From: Lachnospiraceae bacterium
GTDB lineage: Bacteria; Bacillota; Clostridia; Lachnospirales; Lachnospiraceae
Length of the DNA stretch: 64,000 bases
Direction of reading: 5' to 3'
NCBI GenBank assembly: GCA_017469275.1
Contig: JAFUGT010000017.1
Location: 1 to 64,000 of the forward strand
Each line of letters starts with the position of its first letter. The first letter of the stretch is position 1. A program made the position numbers and the translations under genes. Shown piece after piece: positions 25,956-35,218 of this stretch. The notes below the pieces were generated by a model that worked only from the letters and a program-made list of their open reading frames with translations, ran no database searches and was not told the DNA's origin.

Positions 25956-26627
25956 ATGGATTGGCTAAATGCACCATCGGACAAGAAGAGATTCAATGAC
26001 TTAGAGCTTATTAAATGGAATACCTTTGAGGATGGATTTATTAATCGGGCGGTGGATTACTATAATATTATCGGGGAGCTCACATTTAAACAACAACTGA
26101 AGGAGCTTATCGAGTTCGGGCTGATGCGTTACAGGGATATGTACTCTGACATTGATGAGAATAATCTGGTGCTATATCAGAAATATTCAAGAAAGGATGT
26201 GTGTCGGATTCTCAACTGGGCGAAGGATGACAGTTCAACCATGTACGGATACCGCTACAAATACGGCACCTGTCCGATCTTTGTTACCTATGAGAAGCAG
26301 GAGGATATTGCAAGCTCTACCAAGTATGAGGATCAGTTTGTGGATAATCAGACATTTAGCTGGATGACCAGGAGCAAGGTATCTCTCGACAGCAAGGAGG
26401 CACAGCAGATCATTGCTTCAAGAGACAATGGGGACAAGATTTTTCTCTTTATCAAGAAGAGTGATGGAGAGGGCACGGATTTCTATTATATGGGAGAGGT
26501 GGTTCCTACGGATTGGAGGCAGACCACAATATATAATGACAGAGGTGAGGAATTGCCAATTGTGAATTTCAGGCTGCATTTGAAGACACCGGTGCGGGAA
26601 GATTTGTACGAGTATTTGAGGAGCTGA
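25956..26627 (+). pseudogene. DUF3427 fragment, C-terminal remnant of a DEAD/DEAH helicase
   Basis: About 223 residues from ATG 25956 (AMDWLNAPSDKK...), matching the DUF3427 domain normally found at the C-terminus of large (about 900-1000 residue) HKD-nuclease/helicase proteins. Helicase and nuclease parts are absent. The base composition is clearly richer in G+C than the R-M genes just upstream. The reading frame extends to 25872 inside vsr without a new start. It looks like the 3' remnant of a host gene truncated when the R-M module was inserted. Confidence 0.7.
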
Positions 26628-26641
26628 AGGGAGAAAAGTCA

Positions 26642-27106
26642 ATGATTAGAGAAGCGGAGAAACGGGATCTGGATGCAATACTTGAACTGTATCTTTTTCT
26701 GCATGAGGACAGTATCCCTGAAAAAGACGAACATTTGAGAGATACCTGGATACAGATAATACAGGATCCGAATCATCATCTGATTGTGTGTGAAGTAGAT
26801 GGAAAGATTGTTTCGTCATGTGTTTGCGTGATTATACCGAATCTGACAAGGAATATTCGACCTTATGCATTTATTGAGAATGTGGTAACACATAAGGAGT
26901 ATCGGGGAAAGGGCTATGCCGGTGAGTGTCTGGAATATGCCAGAGAGATTGCAGAAAAAGAGAACTGTTACAAGATGATGCTCCTGACCGGTTCAAAGAA
27001 CTCGGAGACTCTTCGGTTTTATGAGAAATGCGGATATAACAGCAGCGATAAGACGGCTTTTATACAGTGGTTGGGATATGACTTTATTAGCGCTCAACGT
27101 CAATAA
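26642..27106 (+). CDS. GNAT family N-acetyltransferase
   Basis: 154 residues with the GNAT fold. The acetyl-CoA loop is in EYRGKGYAGECLEYA (about 84-98, R/Q-x-x-G-x-G/A pattern), followed by LLTGSKNSETLRFYEKCGY, a conserved C-terminal strand-helix. The substrate is unknown. The ATG follows GGGAGAAAAG. It is 14 bp after the DUF3427 remnant and 26 bp before a methyltransferase, probably co-transcribed with it. Confidence 0.9.
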   Translation: MIREAEKRDLDAILELYLFLHEDSIPEKDEHLRDTWIQIIQDPNHHLIVCEVDGKIVSSCVCVIIPNLTRNIRPYAFIENVVTHKEYRGKGYAGECLEYAREIAEKENCYKMMLLTGSKNSETLRFYEKCGYNSSDKTAFIQWLGYDFISAQRQ

Positions 27107-27132
27107 CAAGTGGAATAGGAAGGTATAGACAT

Positions 27133-27924
27133 ATGGAAATAAGAGATGATCGAATAGATTCCGGAAAAGCTTTTGACTGGGGAAAGACTTCGAGGGAATA
27201 TGCAAGGTACAGAGATATCTATCCGGAAGAATTCTATAAAAAGATAGTGGATAGAGGTCTCTGCATAAAAGGACAGAAAGTTCTTGATATAGGAACCGGC
27301 ACCGGTGTGCTTCCGAGAAATATGTACAAGTACGGTGCAAAGTGGACTGGAACGGACATATCTCATGAACAGATAGAGCAGGCGAAGATATTGGCTGCTG
27401 CTTCAAATATGAGGATAGATTTTCTGGCTGTTCCGACAGAGCAACTGGATTTTACAAGGGAGAGCTTTGATGTGATCACAGCCTGCCAGTGCTTCTGGTA
27501 CTTTGATCACGAAAAGGTAATGCCCAAACTGGCTGAGCTTCTGAAACCAGGTGGAAAGCTGCTCATCCTTTATATGGCATGGTTGCCGTATGAAGATAGG
27601 ATTGCCGGTGCAAGCGAAGAGCTTGTGCTTAAATACAGTCCGAAATGGTCAGGTGCCGGAGAAACAAGGCATCCAATCTGGATTCCGGATGTTGCTTATG
27701 AATATTTCGAGTTGGAAGACCATGAGGAATATGATCTGATGGTACCATTTACCAAGGAATCCTGGCATGGGAGAATGAGAGCCTGCAGGGGTGTAGGTGC
27801 ATCATTGTCAGAGGAAGAATTGGTCAAGTGGGATAGAGAGCACAGGGAACTGCTTAACAGAATCGCTCCGGAACAGTTTGATGTTTTACATTATGCAGCA
27901 TTGGCGGTGTTAAAGAAAAAATGA
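27133..27924 (+). CDS. Class I SAM-dependent methyltransferase
   Basis: 263 residues. The SAM-binding motif I VLDIGTGTGVLPRNM is at about 50-64, the acidic loop follows at GTDISHEQIEQA, and ITACQCFWYFDHEKVMPKLA is a typical post-I/motif IV region of methyltransferase type 11. It is cytoplasmic with no membrane segment. The substrate is not evident. The ATG follows GGAAGG. It is the last gene before a terminator at about 28034. Confidence 0.88.
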   Translation: MEIRDDRIDSGKAFDWGKTSREYARYRDIYPEEFYKKIVDRGLCIKGQKVLDIGTGTGVLPRNMYKYGAKWTGTDISHEQIEQAKILAAASNMRIDFLAVPTEQLDFTRESFDVITACQCFWYFDHEKVMPKLAELLKPGGKLLILYMAWLPYEDRIAGASEELVLKYSPKWSGAGETRHPIWIPDVAYEYFELEDHEEYDLMVPFTKESWHGRMRACRGVGASLSEEELVKWDREHRELLNRIAPEQFDVLHYAALAVLKKK

Positions 27925-28033
27925 GAAAAGTATCTGAAAATGACTGAAAATACTTTTTGACCTATGCTGGCAAACGCTGACGAGACACATGGAATGCACA
28001 GTTTTATTATATATAATATATGTTGATGTTTTG

Positions 28034-28064
28034 AGAAGCTGAAGAATACTTTGGCTTCTTTTTT
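28034..28064 (+). terminator. Rho-independent terminator
   Basis: AGAAGC pairs with GCTTCT (28034-28039 with 28054-28059), with AAG/CTT inside, followed by a run of six T. It closes the acetyltransferase/methyltransferase unit. The rest of the gap 27925-28233 shows no gene. Confidence 0.6.
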
Positions 28065-28233
28065 ATATGGTACCATTTTTGGTAAGTTGTTTTTGGTATT
28101 ATTTGTTTAGGCAGATGTAAAGATATGTACCTGTGAACACATTGAAACTCGTTAAGAAATATAGTCTTAGAACAATAACTCAAAAGTACTTGATAAATAA
28201 TAGCTTTTAAGTTATTATAAAGGAGGGATATAT

Positions 28234-28620
28234 TTGTATAATGTATATTTTTACAAAGATAGAAATGGGAGACAACCTGTTTTAGATTATTTAAAGAAAT
28301 TGTCAAAGAAAAAAGACAAACACAATAGTTTGAATTTCGAGAAAATGAATGATTATATTGAAATATTAAGAAGGTTTGGAACACGTGCAGGTTTGCCATA
28401 TATCAAACATGTTGAGAATGAAATATGGGAATTAAGACCCTTAAGAAACCGTATATTGTTTGTAGCTTGGAAAGGTGATGGATTTGTTTTGCTTCACCAT
28501 TTTATAAAAATGACACAAAAGACACCTAAAAAAGAAATATTAAAGGCTCGACGTGAATATGCAGATTTGATGGAAAGGAGCAGGAATGATGAGAAAGAGG
28601 ATAGTGAAAAAGACGACTAA
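28234..28620 (+). CDS. RelE/HigB-type toxin
   Basis: 128 residues of the phage-derived Gp49-like/HigB family: YNVYFYKDRNGRQPVLDYLKKL, the core ENEIWELRPLRNRILFVAWK (about 67-86) and the final strand FVLLHHFIKMTQKTPKKEI. Such toxins cut mRNA on the ribosome. The start is TTG 28234, seven nucleotides after AGGAGGG. The acidic tail overlaps the antitoxin gene by 35 bp. Order is toxin first, then HTH antitoxin, as in HigBA systems. Confidence 0.88.
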   Translation: MYNVYFYKDRNGRQPVLDYLKKLSKKKDKHNSLNFEKMNDYIEILRRFGTRAGLPYIKHVENEIWELRPLRNRILFVAWKGDGFVLLHHFIKMTQKTPKKEILKARREYADLMERSRNDEKEDSEKDD

Positions 28621-28906
28621 TAGTTCTATTGGAGATAGTTGGGATAACGTTCGCAAAGAATTGTATTCAGAAGAGCAGATTACCGAAAGCGACATAAGGG
28701 TTGCGTTGATAGGGGAACTGATTAAAGCAAGGAATGAACTGGGCATCAGTCAGAAGAAACTTGAAGAACTCAGTGGGGTTAAACAGCCGGTAATTGCAAG
28801 AATGGAGAAAGGATATACCAGTCCTCAGTTGGATACTCTGATAAAGCTTCTTGCCCCGTTAGGTAAGACACTTGCAATCGTACCGCTTAATAAAGTTAAA
28901 AGATAA
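28586..28906 (+). CDS. HigA-type XRE helix-turn-helix antitoxin
   Basis: 106 residues with an HTH at about 48-100 (LIKARNELGISQKKLEELSG, VKQPVIARMEKG) preceded by a basic, flexible N-terminus. It should neutralise the upstream toxin and repress the operon. The ATG at 28586 lies inside the toxin gene behind AAAGGAG. No terminator is obvious in the 118 bp that follow. Confidence 0.88.
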   Translation: MMRKRIVKKTTNSSIGDSWDNVRKELYSEEQITESDIRVALIGELIKARNELGISQKKLEELSGVKQPVIARMEKGYTSPQLDTLIKLLAPLGKTLAIVPLNKVKR

Positions 28907-29024
28907 AGTAATTGCCCAAAGATTTCAATATTATTCCATAAGTTATGGTGGTACATACAGATAAAGAATGTAATAATGTTTGTTACGATTTCTGTTACGA
29001 CATGAAAGAGATGGTTGAATATAA

Positions 29025-29507
29025 ATGATACAGCACCCTATACCTCCTGTGTATGCCAAGGATTCAACAATTTTAATATTAGGCAGTTTTCCGTCGGTGA
29101 AATCCAGAGAGGCAATGTTCTTCTACGGACATCCACAGAACAGATACTGGAAGGTACTTGCGGCGGTGTTTGATGAGAGGGTTCCCGAAACGGTTCTTGA
29201 AAAGAAATCTTTTCTTTTGCGTAATCATATTGCTGCGTGGGATGTTATCGCATCCTGCGACATTACAGGTTCATCGGATTCCTCTATCAGAAATGTTACA
29301 GCCAATGATCTGTCACCGATTATAGAAACGGCAGACATTAGACAGATATATGTTAATGGCAAGACGGCGGAGAAGATGTATAAGAAGTATACGGAACCTG
29401 TTATCGGAAGGTCTTGTATATGCCTTCCGTCAACAAGTCCTGCTAATGCGGCATGGAGTTTGGAACGATTGATTACGGCTTGGAGTGTAGTTCGAGATAA
29501 GGTATAA
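29025..29507 (+). CDS. DNA-deoxyinosine glycosylase (family 6 uracil-DNA glycosylase type)
   Basis: 160 residues. The N-terminal motif LGSFPSVKSRE (about 20-30), then YGHPQNRYWKVLAAVF and the C-terminal LPSTSPANAAW, identify the hypoxanthine-DNA glycosylase branch of the UDG superfamily. It removes deaminated adenine (hypoxanthine) from DNA in base-excision repair. ATG at 29025; the upstream ribosome binding site is weak (AAAGAGA). It is a stand-alone gene. Confidence 0.88.
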   Translation: MIQHPIPPVYAKDSTILILGSFPSVKSREAMFFYGHPQNRYWKVLAAVFDERVPETVLEKKSFLLRNHIAAWDVIASCDITGSSDSSIRNVTANDLSPIIETADIRQIYVNGKTAEKMYKKYTEPVIGRSCICLPSTSPANAAWSLERLITAWSVVRDKV

Positions 29508-29613
29508 TGATGATTACTATGGTTTTGATCGTTTCGATTTCAATAAAGCAAATGGTATATTGAGATTATGAGAGATGAATTAGATATTTGATAATAAGCG
29601 TGGGAGCAGATAA

Positions 29614-30558
29614 TTGAAAAGCACATGTAAAGTATGTTTTCGTCATTGCAAACTTAATAATGAACAGATTGGAATGTGTTATGGCAGAAAGGGCAGTGAT
29701 TCTGAAAGTAAAGGGTCCTTGCCTGTTAACTATGGTCATATCACATCTATTGCTCTTGATCCCATCGAGAAGAAACCTCTTTTTCATTTTCATCCCGGAA
29801 CACAGATATTGTCGGTGGGTAGTTACGGATGTAATATGAAATGTCCGTTTTGCCAGAATGTCAGCATTTCTTTGGCAGACGATTTTCGGAACAAATCTTC
29901 GAATTATGACTATATTATTCCAAAAGGCGAGGGAGTCGGCGGGGTGTCAGAAGGTACGGCAGATGAGATGTCAGAAAAGTATCCCGAATATGAATATGTC
30001 TCTCCCGAAACCCTTACAGAACTTGCGGAAAGATATGTACCCTATGGCAATATAGGGGTAGCATTTACTTACAACGAACCGCTTGTGTGTTACGAGTATG
30101 TAAGGGATACATCGAAACTGTTAAAACAGGCGGGACTATGTACGGTTGTGGTAACTAATGGAAGTGTGATGCCCTGGGTCATCCATGAGGTGGGACCTTA
30201 TGTAGATGCCATGAACATTGACCTCAAAAGTTTCTCATCTGCCTATTATCGGGAGGTGTTGAAGGGTGATTTGGATACTGTGAAGGAAAGTATCAGGATA
30301 GCCCTAACCTACAGTCACATAGAACTTACTACGCTTATTATTCCCGGTGAAAATGATTCCGTAGAGGAAATGAGAGAGATTGCGGATTGGATTGCAGGAC
30401 TTGAAAGGGAATTTGATAAAAAGATTCCGTTTCATATAAGCAGATTTTTCCCGCGAAGCAGATACTCTGACAGAAGCCCCACAGATATATCAGTTATGAA
30501 GAAATTATATGAGATTGCCGCTGATAAATTATCATTGGTATATCTGGGTAATTGTTGA
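29614..30558 (+). CDS. amrS: AmmeMemoRadiSam system radical SAM enzyme
   Basis: 314 residues. The radical SAM motif CNMKCPFC (Cys73, Cys77, Cys80) lies in SVGSYGCNMKCPFCQN. The N-terminal cysteines 5, 8, 12 and 22 are a family feature, as are FTYNEP and NIDLKSF. The AMMECR1 and Memo partners are not in this window, so they must lie elsewhere or be missing. The start is TTG 29614, seven nucleotides after GGGAG. It ends before a strong terminator at 30614. Confidence 0.88.
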   Translation: MKSTCKVCFRHCKLNNEQIGMCYGRKGSDSESKGSLPVNYGHITSIALDPIEKKPLFHFHPGTQILSVGSYGCNMKCPFCQNVSISLADDFRNKSSNYDYIIPKGEGVGGVSEGTADEMSEKYPEYEYVSPETLTELAERYVPYGNIGVAFTYNEPLVCYEYVRDTSKLLKQAGLCTVVVTNGSVMPWVIHEVGPYVDAMNIDLKSFSSAYYREVLKGDLDTVKESIRIALTYSHIELTTLIIPGENDSVEEMREIADWIAGLEREFDKKIPFHISRFFPRSRYSDRSPTDISVMKKLYEIAADKLSLVYLGNC

Positions 30559-30613
30559 ATTTGCCGGATGATTAAGAGAATACAAACAGGATATAAAAAG
30601 TAATTATCGGTCG

Positions 30614-30660
30614 CAAATGTCAACCTTTGGCGTATGAGAAAGGTTGACATTTGTTTTTTT
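30614..30660 (+). terminator. Strong Rho-independent terminator
   Basis: A perfect 15-bp stem, CAAATGTCAACCTTT (30614-30628) with AAAGGTTGACATTTG (30639-30653), followed by a run of seven T. It separates the radical SAM gene from bioB. A partial BirA-like half site (CTGTTAACC, near 30671) follows but has no clear second half. Confidence 0.92.
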
Positions 30661-30819
30661 ATAATATATACTGTTAACCGTTCGATTAATAATAAGTGAT
30701 CAGGCTTTTTTAAATTGATAATTTATATGAAAGAATCTTTAAAATATGTACAAAGGTAAAGCCCCGTAGATTTTTAAGGACCTTGTTTTGTCTGAGCTAA
30801 GCGAAAGGAATGGTAAAAA

Positions 30820-31776
30820 ATGGATGTAAGAAAACTTGCAGATGAGATAATTAATGGAAAGAGATTGACAAGAGAAGATGACCTCTCCTTTTTTGAGACA
30901 GCAGATATTGACGAACTGTCTGATGGTGCTAATGAGATACGAGTAAAGCTCAACAATAATCATGTAGATCTTTGTACAATAATCAATGGCCGGGCAGGAG
31001 GCTGCAGCGAGAATTGTAAGTTTTGCGCCCAGTCTGCGCATAGCAAAACGGACTGTGACAGACATGGAATTGTTGATCCGTTAGAAGTACTTAAGGACTG
31101 TAAGAAAAGAGAGGCGGCCGGGGTGCATGCCTACTCTATAGTAACTGCCGGAAGAACAGTTGAAGGCAGGGATTTGGATACATTGGTGGAGACCTATCAT
31201 TTACTCCATGAGAATTGTAATCTCAGACTTTGTGCATCCCATGGACTGGTAAGTCCGGAGGCTATGAAGCGTTTTCGTGAAGCGGGTGTTACCATGTACC
31301 ATGCAAATATTGAGACATCAAGAAGAAATTTTCCTAACATTTGTACCACTCATACATACGAAGATAAAATAAAGGAAATCAAAATAGCCAAAGAGACTGG
31401 TATGAGTGTATGCTCAGGCGGCATCATCGGGATGGGAGAATCCTTTGATGATCGCATAGATATGGCGGTCTCATTGTCAGAGCTTAAGATTGATTCGATT
31501 CCTATCAATGCATTAATTCCTGTGGTGGGTACTCCTTTCGCCAATTTACCACCCCTCACGGAGGACGAAATCATTCGAACTGTGGCAATGTTCCGCTATA
31601 TCAATCCAACTGCGTATATCCGAATGGCAGCGGGAAGAAATTATTTTGATGATGGAGGCAGAAGACTTTTTAAGTCGGGAGTAAATGCCACCATAACCGG
31701 AGACATGCTTACAACGGTGGGGAACAATACGAAGCAGGATATGGAGATGCTTGAAGAAATGGGATTTGATATCTGA
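30820..31776 (+). CDS. bioB: Biotin synthase
   Basis: 318 residues. The radical SAM cluster motif CSENCKFC (Cys62, Cys66, Cys69) is in GRAGGCSENCKFCAQSAHS. Typical BioB signatures follow (YSIVTAGR, YHANIETSRRNF, GIIGMGES, and the C-terminal ITGDMLTT). It inserts sulphur into dethiobiotin. The start ATG at 30820 follows AAGGAATGG. bioY lies 118 bp downstream, so this locus can both finish biotin synthesis and import biotin; no other bio genes are nearby. Confidence 0.96.
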   Translation: MDVRKLADEIINGKRLTREDDLSFFETADIDELSDGANEIRVKLNNNHVDLCTIINGRAGGCSENCKFCAQSAHSKTDCDRHGIVDPLEVLKDCKKREAAGVHAYSIVTAGRTVEGRDLDTLVETYHLLHENCNLRLCASHGLVSPEAMKRFREAGVTMYHANIETSRRNFPNICTTHTYEDKIKEIKIAKETGMSVCSGGIIGMGESFDDRIDMAVSLSELKIDSIPINALIPVVGTPFANLPPLTEDEIIRTVAMFRYINPTAYIRMAAGRNYFDDGGRRLFKSGVNATITGDMLTTVGNNTKQDMEMLEEMGFDI

Positions 31777-31894
31777 TGTGTATTTTAATTGTATCAGTAT
31801 TATGAGCATTATGTTAAAAAAGATAGACCTATAAAAATAACAAAAATAAAAAGAAATCACAAGAAAAAATCACAGGTATCAGGAGGATACAACT

Positions 31895-32554
31895 TTGAAC
31901 AATAGAAAAAAACATATGAAAAATCATGACATGCAGGTTGACTATAACATACATGGAGAATTGATGGAAGAAAACAAGGTAAATGATAAGGTTATAGGAG
32001 AGAAGATTAGCGCTGTATCTTCACAACGCATCTCAACAAAGACTATGGCTCTTATAGCGGTTATGACTGCATTGACATGTGTGCTGGCTCCACTTTCAAT
32101 TCCAATCGGACCTGTACCGATTTCACTTACTAACCTTGCAATATATTTGGGACTGTACATTTTGGGAATGAAGTTGGAAACTATAAGTTATATCGTATAT
32201 TTGCTGATTGGATTTGTTGGAGTACCTGTTTTTTCAGGATTTACGGGAGGAGCAGGAAAACTTCTTGGTCCTACCGGTGGATATCTTATAGGTTTCATTC
32301 CTATGGCAATTATAGCAGGGTTATTGATAGATAAGTCAGATGGAAAAACTGTTCCTTCGGTTATCGGAATGATTATAGGAACTGCAATCTGTTATGCTTT
32401 GGGAACTGCATGGTTTACTGTTCAGGCAGACTATGAAGTCATGCCGGCGTTGGCGCTTTGTGTATTTCCGTTTCTTCCGGGGGATGCGGCAAAGATTGCA
32501 ATAGCAGCATTTTTCGGACCACAGATAAAGAAAGCATTGAGAAGGATGGCGTAA
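31895..32554 (+). CDS. bioY: Biotin transporter BioY (ECF S component)
   Basis: 219 residues. A non-conserved hydrophilic N-terminus of about 45 residues is followed by six hydrophobic segments. The BioY signatures are SIPIGPVPISLTNLAIYLGL (about 68-87) and GFTGGAGKLLGPTGGYLIGF (about 111-130). It is the substrate-binding membrane subunit for biotin, using a shared ECF energising module encoded elsewhere. The start is TTG 31895 with AGGAGG eight nucleotides upstream; a later ATG (31916) would shorten it slightly. Confidence 0.95.
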   Translation: MNNRKKHMKNHDMQVDYNIHGELMEENKVNDKVIGEKISAVSSQRISTKTMALIAVMTALTCVLAPLSIPIGPVPISLTNLAIYLGLYILGMKLETISYIVYLLIGFVGVPVFSGFTGGAGKLLGPTGGYLIGFIPMAIIAGLLIDKSDGKTVPSVIGMIIGTAICYALGTAWFTVQADYEVMPALALCVFPFLPGDAAKIAIAAFFGPQIKKALRRMA

Positions 32555-32569
32555 TAGAAGTGTAATAGA

Positions 32570-32597
32570 AAAGACCGATTGATTTCGGTCTTTTTTT
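32570..32597 (+). terminator. Rho-independent terminator after bioY
   Basis: AAAGACCGA (32570-32578) pairs with TCGGTCTTT (32585-32593), followed by further T residues (seven in all). Confidence 0.9.
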
Positions 32598-32649
32598 GGT
32601 GCATAATATGATATAATAATCATATATAAAATATGCAGGAAGTGTGAAC

Positions 32650-34020
32650 ATGAATAAAGACGTAAAACAGGAATCAAGACGGGAGATGTTGACAAAGACA
32701 CCAGTTCCACAGCTTATAATCAAATTATCTATACCGACGATAATCAGTATGCTGGTGACGGCATTTTATAATTCAGCAGATACCTATTTTGTGGGAAGAA
32801 TATCGACAGAGGCAACAGCTGCTGTCGGACTTGTTTTTTCAATTATGGCAATAATTCAGGCTCTTGGATTTTTCTGCGGACACGGTTCGGGTAATTATCT
32901 GTCAAGAATGTTAGGGGCTGGAGATTACAAGAAGGCTAATGAAATGGCATCCACAGGTTTTGCAATGGCTATTATACTTGGAGTTATTGTTGCAACTTTG
33001 GGTAACATTTTTCTACATCCCATTGCGATATGGTTGGGAGCAACTCCCACAACTATTACAGATACCGAAAATTATATGCGGGTAATTTTGATAGGTGCAC
33101 CGTTTATGATGGGGCAGTTTGTTATCAATAACCAGCTGCGTTTTCAGGGAAGTGCCATGTACGCAATGGTAGGATTAATGTGTGGCGCTGTGATGAATGT
33201 TATACTAGACCCCATTCTTATTATTGGACTTTCCTGGGGAGTTACGGGTGCTGCTATTGCAACTGTTTCAGGTCAGATAACAAGCTTCATAGTACTGCTT
33301 ATTGGAAGTACGAAAGGTGAAAATATACATCTTAAGCTAAGTAATGTGCATATCAATGGATTTTATATCAGGGAGATTACCAACAGTGGGGTTCCGTCGT
33401 TGTTTCGGCAGGGACTAGCGGCAATCTCCACACTTTTGCTTAACAACTTTGCGGGACATTATGGCGGTGATGCGGCAATAGCCGGAATGTCTATCGTGAC
33501 AAGAGTTATGATGATGCTCATGTCTGCCCTTATCGGATTTGGGCAGGGCTATCAGCCGGTGTGCTCATTTAATTATGGTGCGGGCTTGAAATCCAGGGTT
33601 AAGGAAGGATATTACTTCTGCGTTAAATGGGGCACTATTTTCCTGTTTTTTGTCGGCACTCTTTGCTTTACCTTTGCCCCTGAAGTAGTGAGATGGTTCC
33701 GTAATGATGATGCGGTAGTGGAGGTGGGGAAAGTTGCACTTCGATGTCAGTCAGCGGCGTTACCACTGCTTGCCACAGTTATCATGACGAACATGATGTT
33801 ACAATCCATGGGACGAGGCTTAAAGGCATCCATAGCATCCTCAGCAAGAAATGGAATCTTCTTCATTCCACTGATTCTCATTTTACCCAATATTTTCGGA
33901 TTGCTTGGAGTGCAGATTACCCAGACCTGTGCGGATGTGCTGTCACTGTTGATTTCAATACCATTTGCCTATACGGAACTGAAACATTTAAGCGAGGGGG
34001 ATGACGCAGAAATTAGTTAA
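32650..34020 (+). CDS. MATE family efflux transporter
   Basis: About 456 residues with twelve hydrophobic segments and the MATE signatures near the start (TPVPQLIIKLSIPTIISMLV; YNSADTYFVGR) and in the second half (VPSLFRQGLAAISTLLLN). It exports drugs or metabolites using an ion gradient; the substrate is unknown. ATG 32650 is preferred over GTG 32644 because of the spacing from AGGA. It is convergent with the lipoprotein gene, 13 bp away. Confidence 0.92.
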   Translation: MNKDVKQESRREMLTKTPVPQLIIKLSIPTIISMLVTAFYNSADTYFVGRISTEATAAVGLVFSIMAIIQALGFFCGHGSGNYLSRMLGAGDYKKANEMASTGFAMAIILGVIVATLGNIFLHPIAIWLGATPTTITDTENYMRVILIGAPFMMGQFVINNQLRFQGSAMYAMVGLMCGAVMNVILDPILIIGLSWGVTGAAIATVSGQITSFIVLLIGSTKGENIHLKLSNVHINGFYIREITNSGVPSLFRQGLAAISTLLLNNFAGHYGGDAAIAGMSIVTRVMMMLMSALIGFGQGYQPVCSFNYGAGLKSRVKEGYYFCVKWGTIFLFFVGTLCFTFAPEVVRWFRNDDAVVEVGKVALRCQSAALPLLATVIMTNMMLQSMGRGLKASIASSARNGIFFIPLILILPNIFGLLGVQITQTCADVLSLLISIPFAYTELKHLSEGDDAEIS

Positions 34021-34033
34021 TACTATTTGTGCA

Positions 34034-35023
34034 TTAATCATCATCTCCGAAATGAAAATGTATATTTATCAGCTTCTTTTTTTCATTTGCTGGCTTGATG
34101 TTCAGTTCGTCAAAATTGCTGTACCAGGTGCCCGTTTCTCTGTCTAAGAAATTGCAGATATAAAACTCAGTGCCGTTAGCATCATAATAATAAAATGTTA
34201 CCGGATCAGAGGTTTTTTCTATAGCGATACCTGAAGGATAATCATTATTCTGTACTCTGTCTATGGTAAGCCCTGTATCCGCAAAGGTCTTAACTTCTTT
34301 GCGGACATACTTTGCATTCCGGTATTTCATCTGTGCCATTTCAAGATAGTAATCCTCATTTTCTTTTTCTTCATCACGGAAACTGCAGTCCGGAAGTCTG
34401 GCACTTCCTATATGGCAGAGCTCCGCGCCACCTGCACCGGAAAAAACATAATCATCTCTATCTCCGCCATTTTCTTTAAGTAGTTTCTCATAGTAATGTT
34501 TCAGCCATTCCTCATCATGGGACACATTTATTTCAAAACCATCCATACGGTTATCTTTGTTGTACTCCTGCATTAGAGTGGCCACTTCTTCAGTAATATT
34601 GACCGCATCCGTTTCCGAGGTGGAGGGCGGCATAAGAAGATTGAGTATTACATCCCCTGTAAATGTCTCATAGGAGGCTCCGTATTTTTTACAGATGGTA
34701 TCTAATGAAGCCTTGGAATCATTTATTGCATAGTTTTTAAGACTTGCTTCAAAGTCATCGTAGGTTCCGGGAACCGAACCGAATGAAGCACCATCAATAT
34801 TGATATCATTCATGGAACTGGTTATCTTATATTCAAAGCCTTGCAATTTGTCCCGTAACACAACAGTTGTAGCCTCATCAGTCTCAGATTTGCTGACGAC
34901 TTCGCATTTACCATGTGTGAGTTTGGCCTGTTTTATAAGACTTTTTGCACTTCTTACGTGACCGCAGCCCGTAAGAAAAAGGCATAATGTAATTATAATT
35001 AAACCGTATAATTTGTTCTTCAT
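34034..35023 (-). CDS. Putative lipoprotein
   Basis: 329 residues from ATG 35023, behind AGGAGAATC. The frame is open to 35158, but the upstream part lacks a ribosome binding site. A lipoprotein signal peptide is clear: basic KNK, hydrophobic LYGLIIITLCLFLTGC with a lipobox cysteine at about residue 20. The mature part is acidic with no domain I recognise. It should be anchored to the outside of the membrane. It is divergent from the cellobiose epimerase gene. Confidence 0.75.
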   Translation of the reverse strand: MKNKLYGLIIITLCLFLTGCGHVRSAKSLIKQAKLTHGKCEVVSKSETDEATTVVLRDKLQGFEYKITSSMNDINIDGASFGSVPGTYDDFEASLKNYAINDSKASLDTICKKYGASYETFTGDVILNLLMPPSTSETDAVNITEEVATLMQEYNKDNRMDGFEINVSHDEEWLKHYYEKLLKENGGDRDDYVFSGAGGAELCHIGSARLPDCSFRDEEKENEDYYLEMAQMKYRNAKYVRKEVKTFADTGLTIDRVQNNDYPSGIAIEKTSDPVTFYYYDANGTEFYICNFLDRETGTWYSNFDELNIKPANEKKKLINIHFHFGDDD

Positions 35024-35218
35024 CTGATTCTCCTGTTGATAACATTTGGTGGACTTGCAGTTATATCGATGTTTGTCGTGCACATTTGCATGGATTACGA
35101 GTTCATGTATCTTTTTATTAGTTTTTCTGATTATATCATTAATTTCTCCCCTATTCAAATTCTATGTTTTGTGATATTCTACAAACATGGAAAATGTTCT
35201 CAGAAAGGAGATAACAAG

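Noticed and set aside
30661..30700. BirA operator upstream of bioB
   Set aside because: Only one half-site-like CTGTTAACC is visible, and no second half lies at the expected distance.
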